From an uncultured Collinsella sp. (lineage in GTDB: Bacteria > Actinomycetota > Coriobacteriia > Coriobacteriales > Coriobacteriaceae): DNA of 64,000 nt. The stretch covers positions 201,612 through 265,611 of the forward strand of contig CAAGCF010000036.1 of the NCBI GenBank assembly GCA_900768265.1, written 5' to 3'. The notes beneath the pieces were generated by a model. That model was not told where the DNA came from. It did no database searches and saw only the letters and a program-made list of their open reading frames with translations. Below, in pieces: positions 31,712 to 39,935 of the stretch. A program made the translations under genes and the position numbers. Within the stretch, counting starts at the first letter, position 1. The number at the start of each line of letters is the position of its first letter.

Positions 31712-32989
31712 CTAGTGCTGCGCGACGACAACGCCCAGGCCATCGGGAATGACGGCCACCTTAGCATCGGCACCCTTCATCTCAAAGGCGAGCTTGAGCG
31801 CCTCCTCGATAGTGTTGACCGGCGTCATGTGCATATCCTTGAGCATCTGGTGATCGCACAGGTCGGTGACCATGATCACAGGGTGATGCGCCAGGATGCG
31901 GGCAAAAATCTGGCTCGTCCACTGATCGGGCAGGGTCTCGTCCTTGGGACGATCGATGCAGGCGCGCTCAAACTCCGCCGGATCGTTGTCGGCGATGTTG
32001 TGATAGAAGCCCTCGCCACCGTGACCGTCGGCACAACCGGCGACGTCGATGATCACACCGCCCTCGGGAAGCGTGGCCTCGGCAGCGCACATGCCCTTCA
32101 CGGCCTGGTAGATGTTCTGGTCGAGCGGGTAGCCGCCGTTAGTGGTGATGGCGATCTCGCACTCGACGGGCTCAACGCCGGCAAGGCTCTTCACGAACTC
32201 GCAGCCAGCCTCGTGCGCCTTGTGGATGTCGCCGGCAAAGGAGCCGATGACCTCATGCTTGCCGTTGAGCACCACGTTGAGCACAAAAGCAAGGTGAGCC
32301 ATCTCGGCGGCGGCGAACATGTCCTCGCTCACGTGATTGTGGCACAGGTTGCCGGCACGCGAGTGGGAATCGTTCACAAACTGACCGTTGTGGTTGTACA
32401 TGATGGTCTTGTAGCTGGCGATGCCAGGCAGGACGGACTTGCGGCTACCAGAGAAACCGGCAAAGAAGTGCGGCTCAATAAAGCCCTCGGCAAGCAGCAG
32501 ATCGCAATCGGCGGCAATCTTGTTGATGATGCACTCGCCACCAGAAGGCAGGGTGCCGATCTTTTTCATCATGCTGTCGTCAGTCGCGACGTGCATAACG
32601 ATTTCCTCGTTGGCAACGATCTCCTCGCCGTACTTGTTGACGAGCTCCTCGTGCGTCGACGGACGATGCATACCCGTAGCAACCAGAATGCGAACGCGCG
32701 CCTCAGGCGCAGCGGAGTGGATGTGATGCAGCAGAATAGGCATCGTCACACGCGAAGGAACGGGACGCGTATGGTCGGAGCTAATGATGACGATATCCTT
32801 CTTGCCAGCACAAAGCTCCTCGAGCGAAGGCGAGCCATAAGGGTTGGCAAGCGACTCCTCTACCAGCTCTTCCTGAGATTTTGTAGTCTTAAACTCGTTT
32901 TGATGACCTTCCATCACACCCGCGAAGTTCTTATCCTCGAGTTCCAGATGCAACGTCTTGTGGTCAAACGGCAGTTCACATTCAAACAA
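31712..32989 (-). CDS. larA: Lactate racemase (nickel-pincer enzyme)
   Basis: A 425-residue enzyme, the size of Lactobacillus plantarum LarA (424), which interconverts D- and L-lactate with a nickel-pincer nucleotide. Conserved: IISSDHTRPVPS (Asp/His/Arg), ATGMHRPSTHEEL (His), EPHFFAGFSGSRKSVLPG (His and the Lys that binds the cofactor), KTIMYNH (the Ni-ligand His), NGGYPLDQN, QWTSQIFARIL. I place the start at the TTG at 32989, giving FECELPFDHKT in line with the family N-terminus, with GGAAGAGGG upstream; longer frames are not supported. LarE, needed for sulfur insertion, is not in the window. Confidence 0.93.
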   Translation of the reverse strand: MFECELPFDHKTLHLELEDKNFAGVMEGHQNEFKTTKSQEELVEESLANPYGSPSLEELCAGKKDIVIISSDHTRPVPSRVTMPILLHHIHSAAPEARVRILVATGMHRPSTHEELVNKYGEEIVANEEIVMHVATDDSMMKKIGTLPSGGECIINKIAADCDLLLAEGFIEPHFFAGFSGSRKSVLPGIASYKTIMYNHNGQFVNDSHSRAGNLCHNHVSEDMFAAAEMAHLAFVLNVVLNGKHEVIGSFAGDIHKAHEAGCEFVKSLAGVEPVECEIAITTNGGYPLDQNIYQAVKGMCAAEATLPEGGVIIDVAGCADGHGGEGFYHNIADNDPAEFERACIDRPKDETLPDQWTSQIFARILAHHPVIMVTDLCDHQMLKDMHMTPVNTIEEALKLAFEMKGADAKVAVIPDGLGVVVAQH

Positions 32990-33158
32990 TGACGAGCGCC
33001 CTCTTCCTTTCAACTGACACACTAGATAAACCGTTGGAAGGATACGCCGCTCACCGAAAAACACCACCGTCCACCGACTCATTAACACAACGTTCATATT
33101 TGACCCACAACAAAACAACCGCGATCCCAAACGGAGCCGCGGCCGCTACAGTCGCAAG

Positions 33159-33258
33159 GCGAGAAGCGCACTTAATTCTCATCAGCCCCAATCCCCGAAG
33201 ACCGAGGACAAAGGGGCCCGATGGGTCTCCCTCTGAATGCATTCCGCAGCACGAAGCC
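33159..33258. repeat. Half-copy (a) of the composite-hairpin unit
   Basis: About 100 bp that match 33396-33496 at most positions, including the flank CCCCAATCCC.GAAGACCGAGG and the left core ATTCCGCAGCACGAAGCC. No right half follows, so no hairpin can form. Confidence 0.6.
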
Positions 33259-33265
33259 TTTTCCA

Positions 33266-33387
33266 AACGCGCAAAGTGCGCCATTATTCCCCCAGCCAGT
33301 AATCCGCCGAAGACCGGACATCGCAGGGCCCGCCATCAGCTTACTTTTAAGCACACTCCGCAGGACGCAAGAAGCCCTCGCCGCACT
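33266..33387. repeat. Half-copy (c) of the composite-hairpin unit, degenerate
   Basis: A more diverged copy: GCGCAAAGTGCGCC, AATCCGCCGAAGACCGG, AGGGCCCG and then ACTCCGCAGGACG, in the same order as in copies (a) and (b). The right half is missing. Confidence 0.45.
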
Positions 33388-33395
33388 CCACATTA

Positions 33396-33450
33396 GGCGC
33401 GAAGCGCACTTTAATCCCTTCAGCCCCAATCCCTGAAGACCGAGGACGAA
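33396..33450. repeat. Conserved 5' flank of hairpin B (copy b)
   Basis: GGCGCGAAGCGCACTTTAAT and CCGAGGACGAA lead directly into the left arm of hairpin B. The same flank precedes the left arm in half-copy (a), so flank and arm were copied together. Confidence 0.55.
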
Positions 33451-33577
33451 GGGACCCGATGGGTTTCCCTCTGAATGCATTCCGCAGCACGAAGCCCCCT
33501 TATCCGCAGCTCCGAAGGAGCAGGATAAGGGGGCTTCAAGTGCGAGGACGCATTCAGAGGGAAACCCATCGGGTCCC
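33451..33577. repeat. Long composite hairpin B (candidate structured RNA or DNA element)
   Basis: Perfect 28-bp outer arms (33451-33478 and 33550-33577). Core: TCCGCA and GCAC on the left, GTGC and GAGGAC on the right, inner stem GAAGCCCCCTTATCC with its complement, tip GCTCC-GAA-GGAGC (33509-33521). Compared with hairpin A, loops are the same but several stems differ with compensation. It starts 23 nt past the ppc stop, the same distance as hairpin A from larD. Confidence 0.78.
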
Positions 33578-33600
33578 GGTGAGAGCCGCAGGGCTATCGA

Positions 33601-36414
33601 TTACCCCGTGTTTTGCAATCCTGCCGAGACGCCGGTAACAGTCGAAAGAATCAGGCTCATGTACTCGGCCTTCTTCTCCTCGGCCATCTCGTCCTGGTTC
33701 ATACGCACCTCGCGAAGGGCGCGGACCTGGGCGATGGACAGGGCGTCGACGTAGGGGTTGCGCACGCGGACGGCGCAGCCGAGCACGCGGCGGCGCTGCA
33801 GCGGCCACTCGTCACCGACGATGGCAAGGACCCACTTACGCGTGAGCTGCATCTCGGTGAAGACCTTCTCGGACAGATCCTGGCGGTCGCCCAGGTGCAG
33901 ATACATCTTGGCGATGCGCTGGTCAGTCTTGGCGATCGACATCTCGATGTTGTCGATAAAGGTGCGGAAGAACGGCCACTCCTGGTAGGCAGCCTTGAGC
34001 TGGTCAAGGTCGCCCAACTGCTCGCAGGCGGTGCCCAGGCCGTACCAAGCGGCCAGGTTGATGCGTGCCTGGCTCCAGCTGAAGATCCACGGAATGGTAC
34101 GCAGGTCGTCGAGCGACTTGGCGCCCAGGCCGCGCTTGGCGGGACGCGAGCCGATCGGCAGCAAACCGACCTCGGTCAGCGGCGTCACGGTCGAGAACCA
34201 CGGTGTAAAGTCCTCGGTGTTCAGCAGGTCCAGATAGCGCTCATGGCTTACTGCGTTGAGCTTCTCGGCCATATCCCAGAACTTCTGCGTGGTCTCGGTG
34301 TTGGTCTTCTCGACGCTCGGGGCCGACTGCAAAAGCGTTGCGGCGGCAACGGACTCAACATGGCGCTGAGCCAGCGTGCGGTTGCCGTAACGGGCAAAGA
34401 TGACCTCGCCCTGCTCGGTGAGCTTAAAGAAGCAGTTGACCGAACCCTTGGGCTGCGCCAGCACGGCCTTGTTGGCCGGGCCGCCACCACGGCCCACGGC
34501 ACCGCCGCGACCGTGCATGAGCACCAGGTCGATATCGTTCTTCTCGGCCCACTTGGCAATGCGCTCCTGCGCGGAGTGCAGCGCGAGCATGGCCGTGGTA
34601 GGACCGGCATCCTTGGAGGAGTCGGAATAGCCCAGCATGACCTCCATGCGGCGGTTGGTCTGGGCAAGGCGCTTTTGCACCACGGGCAGCGTAAGCATCT
34701 GGTCGAGCACGTCGACGCATCCCTCGAGGTCCTCGAGCTGCTCGAACAGCGGGATCACGTCGAGCTCGGGGACATCCTCCTCGTGTGCAAAGGACAGGTG
34801 GGCAAGCTCAAAGACGTCGGCCACATGCTGGGCGCTCTTGGTGAACGAGATGATGTAGCGGTGCGCCATCTTCTTGCCGTAGCGCTTTTGGATGGAGCCG
34901 ATAGCGCGGAAGGTATCGATGACCTCGCGTGTCATGGGCTGCAGGTCGCCATGGATACCGTTCTCGTGGATATCCTTGAGGGCGCGGGCGTGCACCACGG
35001 AGTGCTGACGGAACTCCATCTCGACCATGTGGAAGCCGAAGGACTCGACCTGCCAGATGATGGTCTGGACCGGGCCGTAGGCGGCACGGACGGCACCGCA
35101 GGCGGCCAGGGAGCGCTGGACGACGCGCAGGTCATCCAGGAACTCATCGGCGCTGTGGTACATGGTATCGGTGATGCGACGGACGGTGGCGTTCAGACGG
35201 TCGGCCATGACGAGCATAACGGCGCGATGCGGCTCGTGCTCGGAGATCAGTTCAGCACGTGCGGTGTACTGAGTGCTCATCTCGACCTGATGGTTCCACA
35301 GGTTGATGAGTTCGGCAGACGGCTTGCTGTAGGTGGCCTCAAGCGTCAGGTTGCGGCCGATGCGGCGGCACTTGTCCTCGAGCTTGAGCACCATATGGGT
35401 GAAGTACTTGGCAGCAACCTCGCGGCTCACCTTGGCGGTGACGTTGGGGTTGCCGTCGCGGTCGGAACCGATCCAGCTGCCGGGGTGGAAGAACGCCGGG
35501 CACAGCGGCGGCACGGTGCCTGCCTTGTCGCCCAGCACCCAGTCATCAAAACGACGATAGATAACGGGAATGACGTCGAACAGCGTGTTATCGAAGATGT
35601 CGATGATGGTATCGGCTTCCTCGACCGGCGTGGGCTTCTTGAGCGCGATGGGGCTCGTACGCACCAGGGCGTCGATCTCCTGCAGCATATGGCGCTCGTT
35701 CTCCACCAGGTCGGAGCCGCCCAGGCGCGGACGCTCCTCCAGCAGGTTGGAGATACGGCGAATCTTGCCCTCGACGGCCTTACGACGGGCCTCGGTGGGA
35801 TGTGCGGTAAAGACAGGGTGGAACTCGAGCTTGTCGAGCAGCTCGTTAGCGCCCTCGACACCCATCTCGTTTACCAACTGGTGATAGGCGACGGTGAGTT
35901 CGTTGGCGGGATCGACCTCGGTATCGGTCGACGCACCTGCCTCGCGCTCGCGCAGCTGCGCCACGCGGTAGTTCTCCTCCGACAGGTTTGCCAGATGGAA
36001 GAAGCTCGTAAAGGCGCGGACGATAACCTGCTGCTTATCGAGCGGCAGACTGTCGATCAGATCAACGACCTCGCGAAACGCCACGGCGGTGGGCTCGTCG
36101 GCAGTGGGCACGCCCTGCTCGTCGACGGACTCGTCGGCAGCACGGGTGCCGGGGTTTCCGGCATTGGCCACAATCTCGGCTGTCAAAATCTTGTCGAACA
36201 GGTCCGCGATCTCGGGATCATACTCGCTAAGCACACGGCGCTCCAGGCGCAAGAACAGCGCCAAGTTGTCGCGCAACTCCTCGGGGATCTCGATCTCGGC
36301 GAGACGCTCCTTGGACTCGGCATTCGAGCCGATTCGGTTAACGAGGCGGTTGACCACGGCAGCGACGCGCGCCGCGGCTTCGGGTACAGACTGGTTGCTT
36401 AGGTTCTCAGCCAC
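33601..36414 (-). CDS. ppc: Phosphoenolpyruvate carboxylase
   Basis: A 937-residue enzyme that makes oxaloacetate from PEP and bicarbonate. Motifs: VFTAHPTEARRKAV (catalytic His), SDRDGNPNVT, GYSDSSKDAG with its Lys, LMHGRGGAVGRGGGP (active-site loop), and the C-terminal QNTG that all PEPC proteins end with. Length is normal. Two starts compete: ATG at 36426 sits only 1 nt after AAGGAGG, too close, while GTG at 36414 has GGAGG 4 nt upstream; I use the GTG with moderate trust. It is a single-gene unit. In a fermenting gut anaerobe it would feed aspartate and succinate formation. Confidence 0.96.
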   Translation of the reverse strand: MAENLSNQSVPEAAARVAAVVNRLVNRIGSNAESKERLAEIEIPEELRDNLALFLRLERRVLSEYDPEIADLFDKILTAEIVANAGNPGTRAADESVDEQGVPTADEPTAVAFREVVDLIDSLPLDKQQVIVRAFTSFFHLANLSEENYRVAQLREREAGASTDTEVDPANELTVAYHQLVNEMGVEGANELLDKLEFHPVFTAHPTEARRKAVEGKIRRISNLLEERPRLGGSDLVENERHMLQEIDALVRTSPIALKKPTPVEEADTIIDIFDNTLFDVIPVIYRRFDDWVLGDKAGTVPPLCPAFFHPGSWIGSDRDGNPNVTAKVSREVAAKYFTHMVLKLEDKCRRIGRNLTLEATYSKPSAELINLWNHQVEMSTQYTARAELISEHEPHRAVMLVMADRLNATVRRITDTMYHSADEFLDDLRVVQRSLAACGAVRAAYGPVQTIIWQVESFGFHMVEMEFRQHSVVHARALKDIHENGIHGDLQPMTREVIDTFRAIGSIQKRYGKKMAHRYIISFTKSAQHVADVFELAHLSFAHEEDVPELDVIPLFEQLEDLEGCVDVLDQMLTLPVVQKRLAQTNRRMEVMLGYSDSSKDAGPTTAMLALHSAQERIAKWAEKNDIDLVLMHGRGGAVGRGGGPANKAVLAQPKGSVNCFFKLTEQGEVIFARYGNRTLAQRHVESVAAATLLQSAPSVEKTNTETTQKFWDMAEKLNAVSHERYLDLLNTEDFTPWFSTVTPLTEVGLLPIGSRPAKRGLGAKSLDDLRTIPWIFSWSQARINLAAWYGLGTACEQLGDLDQLKAAYQEWPFFRTFIDNIEMSIAKTDQRIAKMYLHLGDRQDLSEKVFTEMQLTRKWVLAIVGDEWPLQRRRVLGCAVRVRNPYVDALSIAQVRALREVRMNQDEMAEEKKAEYMSLILSTVTGVSAGLQNTG

Positions 36415-36578
36415 GTTTCCTCCCATTCCTCCTTCTATGCACGTAACATGCGGTATTCATTATAGGCACTCGCCAAAAACTTTCGACGCTGATTGCGCTT
36501 TACCACACAAAAGTATTTTCTGCATTGCAAGGCTTTTTGCCCCAAATGGTCGTATTTCTCGGTGGGCGGCATATGCAA

Positions 36579-36614
36579 ACGGGGGCATTCCGCATAAATG
36601 CGAAACACCCCCGT
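36579..36614 (-). terminator. Stem-loop after hisS
   Basis: ACGGGGG/CCCCCGT with inner CGCA/TGCG pairing lies 58 nt past the hisS stop. On the minus strand only a short TTTG follows. Confidence 0.6.
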
Positions 36615-36671
36615 AACAATCGCTCTCCATGAGCAGGGCACGTTAGCAGGCCCGCAGCTCAAAAAGATGCG

Positions 36672-37985
36672 CTACAGGCGCTCGCGAACCGCCTCGACGA
36701 CGTTGGCCAGATCGACGAGAACCTCGTCATGGCTCTCCATGTCGCGCACCTTGACCTTGCCGGCGGCAAGCTCGTCGCCGCCCAGGACCAGGATGAGCTT
36801 GGCGCCCACCTTATCGGCCTGCTTAAACTGGGCCTTGAGCGAACGGCCCTGATAGTCGGCCTCGGTCACAATCCCTGCGGCGCGAAGCTGCTGCGTAATG
36901 GCAAAGACGTTCTGACGCAGCTCCTTGCCGGCGTTGGCAACGTAGACGCACGGGACCTCCTCGGCACCCAGGCCGCTGCCAAAGGCCTGCAGGGCCAGCA
37001 GGGCGCGCTCAAAACCAACGGCGAAGCCAACGCCGGCCGTGGGCTTGCCGCCCTCGAGCTCGACCAAGCCGTCATAGCGACCGCCGCCACCGATGGAGCC
37101 GACACCGGCGCCGGGAGCCTCGACCTCAAAGACGGTACGGGTGTAGTAGTCCAGGCCGCGCACCAGGGTGGGATCCTCGACATACTCGATACCCGCCGCA
37201 TCCAAGTAGCGCTTGACCTGCTCGTAGTGCTCGCGGCACTCGTCGCACAGGTTGTCGCCCATCAGCGGGGCATCGGCCATGATCTCGCGGCAATGGTCGT
37301 TCTTGCAGTCGAAAGCGCGCAGCGGGTTGAGCTCGGCGCGCTCGCGGCACTCGTCGCACATCTCGTCGGCGTGATCGAGGATAAACTGCTTGACCTGCTC
37401 GCGGTAAGCCGGACGGCACTGCGCATCGCCCATCGAGTTAATAAGCAGGCGAAGCTTGGAAAGGTCGAAGCCCAGGCGCTTGTAGAACTCCATGAGCATG
37501 ATGATGCACTCGGCGTCTGCCGCCGGATCGGGAGCGCCGAGCCACTCAATGCCCACCTGGTGGAACTGACGCAGACGACCCTTCTGGGGACGCTCGCCAC
37601 GGAACATGGCTTCGGCGTAATGGGCCTTAAACGGCGTGGAGCCCTGGGGCACCAGGTTGTTCTCCACGACGGCGCGCACCACACCGGCCGTGCCCTCGGG
37701 GCGAAGCGCCAGGCGCTGCTTGGGCTTAAGCTTAGTGTCGGTACCCTCGGTAAAGACGCGCTCCAGGTTGGCACCGCTAAACACGCGGAACATCTCCTTG
37801 CGAACGACGTCGGTCGACTGGCCGATACCGTGGACAAACACGTCCACCTGCTCGATCGCGGGCGTCTCGATGGGCTTAAAACCAAACGGCTCGAACACGC
37901 CGGCCGCAATCTGCTGCATCTTTTGCCAGGCGCGCATCTCGGCGCCGATAAGGTCGCGGGTTCCCTCCGCCTTCTGTGCCTGCAT
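36672..37985 (-). CDS. hisS: Histidyl-tRNA synthetase
   Basis: A 437-residue class II HisRS. Motifs: AEGTRDLIGAEM at the start, LRPEGTAGVVRA, MFRGERPQKGRLRQFHQVG (motif 2), LVRGLDYYTRTVFEV (histidine-A signature), GGGGRYDGLVE and VGFAVGFERALLAL (motif 3), then the anticodon domain. A Cys-rich insertion with CDECRERAE, FDCKNDHC and LCDECREHY forms a likely zinc site, as in part of the bacterial HisRS group. The ATG at 37985 has AAAGGTG 8 nt upstream. A consensus TATAAT lies upstream, next to a 32-bp perfect hairpin. Confidence 0.97.
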   Translation of the reverse strand: MQAQKAEGTRDLIGAEMRAWQKMQQIAAGVFEPFGFKPIETPAIEQVDVFVHGIGQSTDVVRKEMFRVFSGANLERVFTEGTDTKLKPKQRLALRPEGTAGVVRAVVENNLVPQGSTPFKAHYAEAMFRGERPQKGRLRQFHQVGIEWLGAPDPAADAECIIMLMEFYKRLGFDLSKLRLLINSMGDAQCRPAYREQVKQFILDHADEMCDECRERAELNPLRAFDCKNDHCREIMADAPLMGDNLCDECREHYEQVKRYLDAAGIEYVEDPTLVRGLDYYTRTVFEVEAPGAGVGSIGGGGRYDGLVELEGGKPTAGVGFAVGFERALLALQAFGSGLGAEEVPCVYVANAGKELRQNVFAITQQLRAAGIVTEADYQGRSLKAQFKQADKVGAKLILVLGGDELAAGKVKVRDMESHDEVLVDLANVVEAVRERL

Positions 37986-38027
37986 GGGCAAACACCTTTC
38001 TTTTGTATCGCGTCATAGATAGTGGTC

Positions 38028-38033
38028 ATTATA
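38028..38033 (-). promoter_or_regulatory. -10 box of hisS
   Basis: Exact TATAAT on the minus strand, 43 nt before the hisS start. The expected -35 position falls in the arm of the adjoining long hairpin, and no TTGACA is seen there. Confidence 0.65.
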
Positions 38034-38042
38034 CGGCACAAA

Positions 38043-38254
38043 CACAAACAGCGGCGGTGCGTCTGGCCGAACGAGGGTATGGGGGCTCGTTCGGCCAGAC
38101 GCACCGCCGCTGTTTGTGATCCGTTTTCCTCCGTCTCTTTCGAATCACGTGATCTGTTGGGGACGGAGGAAAACGGATCATTTCGTAGGCCCGTGGCCGC
38201 CTTGGAAACCGAATGATGGTACGAGCATCCATTCGGCTTCCAGGGCAGCCACGG
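38043..38254. repeat. Tandem array of three long hairpins upstream of hisS
   Basis: Hairpin 1: perfect 32-bp stem (38043-38074 with 38087-38118, 12-nt loop). Hairpin 2: perfect 18-bp stem (38118-38135 with 38162-38179), its loop holding ATCACGTGAT. Hairpin 3: about 25-bp stem with a few mismatches (38191-38254). They abut one another without spacing. This fills the gap between hisS and the MFS remnant; no gene is seen. Confidence 0.75.
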
Positions 38255-38289
38255 ACAGAACGGAGCGAACAGCAAAGAGCGACGGACGT

Positions 38290-38514
38290 CTACTCCCCCG
38301 CCACGCTCGCGCGCAGCTTGGCGGCGATGGGCTCGGATGCCAGCAGGAACACGAGCATGACCACGGAGCACGCCAGGCACACAATCCAGGCGCTCGCAAA
38401 GGAGCCCGTGGCATCGAACAGCACGCCCGAGACGATGGCGCCGGTAGTGCCCAAGATTGCCTTGAAAGACAAGAGCATAGGCCTTATGGCCATGCCCGCA
38501 GGCTTGAAAGGCAA
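38290..38514 (-). pseudogene. C-terminal remnant of an MFS transporter gene
   Basis: The last 55 or so codons encode GTTGAIVSGVLFDATGSF and two hydrophobic stretches typical of the last two helices of an MFS permease, ending EPIAAKLRASVAGE. The first 17 codons of the open frame are not transporter-like and coincide with an imperfect hairpin around 38470-38520. Nothing upstream encodes the missing ten helices; the M20 gene stops at 38524. I read this as a deletion remnant. It has no ribosome site. Confidence 0.7.
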
Positions 38515-38523
38515 GGTTGGGTG

Positions 38524-39819
38524 CTACCGGTGGTCGGCGATATAGCCCAAAGCGACCGCCGCATAAGCCGCGGCGCCGAGCGGCAGCTCGGCATCGCTAA
38601 AGCGTGCCTTGGGATGGTGCTGGGCAAAGTGCTCGTCCGTATCGTTCACGGCAGCGCCCACGGTAAAGTACGCGCTCGGGATCTCGCTCGAGATCAACGC
38701 GAAGTCCTCGCTCGCCATGGCGTGGAACAGCGGCAGGAAGGCGGACTTGGGCAGCACCGCGCCCACGTAGCCAAGCGACGCCTGCGTCATATCGTCATCG
38801 AGTACGAGCGGGGGAACATCCGAGAGCGTCTCAATAGTCGCCGGCGTACGATAGGTCGTGGCAACGCCTTTGACGACCTCGGCGATGCGGGTCTTAAGAT
38901 GCGCCATGAGCTCGACGTCAAAGCCGCGCAGCGTTCCCTCAAGCACACAAGTGTCGGGAATGACATTTGCGGCCTGACCGCCGGCAAACTTACCCACGGT
39001 AAGCGCGACCTCCTTGGCCGCCGGCACTTCGCGCGCGATGAGCTCCTGGAGTGCCAGGTGCACATGGACGCCGGCCGTGATGGGGTCGATGCAGATCTCG
39101 GGGCTGGAGCCGTGACCACCCTTGCCCTGCAGTGTAATGCGGAAACCGTACACGCCCGAGAGCGCCGGGCTGCCGTAGAGCACCAGGCCAAGCGGCGACT
39201 GGCTATTGACATGCATGGCAAAGGCGACCTGAGGACGCGGGTTCCGCAGCAGACCGTCGGCGATGGCGGCGCGGGCACCCTCAAAGGTTTCCTCGCCCGG
39301 CTGGAACAGCAACTTAACTGTGGCGTTGGCGTCCACAAGCTCGGACTCGCGGGCCTTGAGCAGGCGCGCCGCACCAAGCAGCGCCGTCGCATGCATATCG
39401 TGTCCGCATGCGTGCATGCAGCCGTTCGTAGAGGCAAACGGCTCTCCCGACTCCTCGGCAACGGGCAGGGCATCCATGTCGCCACGGAGCATGATGACCG
39501 TACCGGCCTGTTCGTCCGTGCAGACGCCATTGCCCTGGGCCGCGGCGGCACCGGCGCCGACAAGGCCCACGACACAGGAACCATCGACGAGCGTGGCAAA
39601 TGGGATTTCCATCTCGGTCAGGCGCGCTTGAATATACGCAGAGGTCTGTGGGAGGCTATTACCCAGCTCGGGCATCTGGTGTAAATCGTGTCGCCACGCA
39701 GCGAGCTCGTCTGCAAAGGCCTGAGCTTCTGCAACGAGACCGTCACCGATAGCGGCCTGCGCCGCTGCGGTGGCCTTGGGCGCTGATTGCGGTTGAAGAT
39801 CGGACTGAGCTGGTGCCAT
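38524..39819 (-). CDS. M20-family amidohydrolase (hippurate/N-acyl amino acid hydrolase type)
   Basis: A 431-residue metallopeptidase-fold enzyme of the M20D group that cleaves N-acyl amino acids or similar amides. Seen: WRHDLHQMPELG near the start, LRGDMDALPVAEESG (metal Asp), GCMHACGHDMHATALLGAA (metal Cys/His pair), FQPGEETFEGARAAI (catalytic Glu and metal Glu), the dimerization-domain stretch GKGGHGSSPE, and the last metal His in FHAMASEDFA. The ATG at 39819 has GGAGG 6-7 nt upstream; the open frame to 39873 is an extension into the promoter. Substrate is not predictable; hippurate, indole-acetyl amino acids and bile-acid conjugates are only some options. Confidence 0.93.
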   Translation of the reverse strand: MAPAQSDLQPQSAPKATAAAQAAIGDGLVAEAQAFADELAAWRHDLHQMPELGNSLPQTSAYIQARLTEMEIPFATLVDGSCVVGLVGAGAAAAQGNGVCTDEQAGTVIMLRGDMDALPVAEESGEPFASTNGCMHACGHDMHATALLGAARLLKARESELVDANATVKLLFQPGEETFEGARAAIADGLLRNPRPQVAFAMHVNSQSPLGLVLYGSPALSGVYGFRITLQGKGGHGSSPEICIDPITAGVHVHLALQELIAREVPAAKEVALTVGKFAGGQAANVIPDTCVLEGTLRGFDVELMAHLKTRIAEVVKGVATTYRTPATIETLSDVPPLVLDDDMTQASLGYVGAVLPKSAFLPLFHAMASEDFALISSEIPSAYFTVGAAVNDTDEHFAQHHPKARFSDAELPLGAAAYAAVALGYIADHR

Positions 39820-39896
39820 AAATGCCCTCCAGTAACGTTTTTGCAGTAAGCACTTTGATAGCGTAAAGTGCAAGGTACAACTTTAAAGGCGAGGCA

Positions 39897-39924
39897 TAAA
39901 AAACGCCGCCCCAGGAGGGCGGCG
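39897..39924 (-). terminator. Terminator after the EamA transporter gene
   Basis: CGCCGCCC/GGGCGGCG stem followed on the minus strand by GTTTTTTA. Confidence 0.88.
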
Positions 39925-39935
39925 CAACAAGTTGT

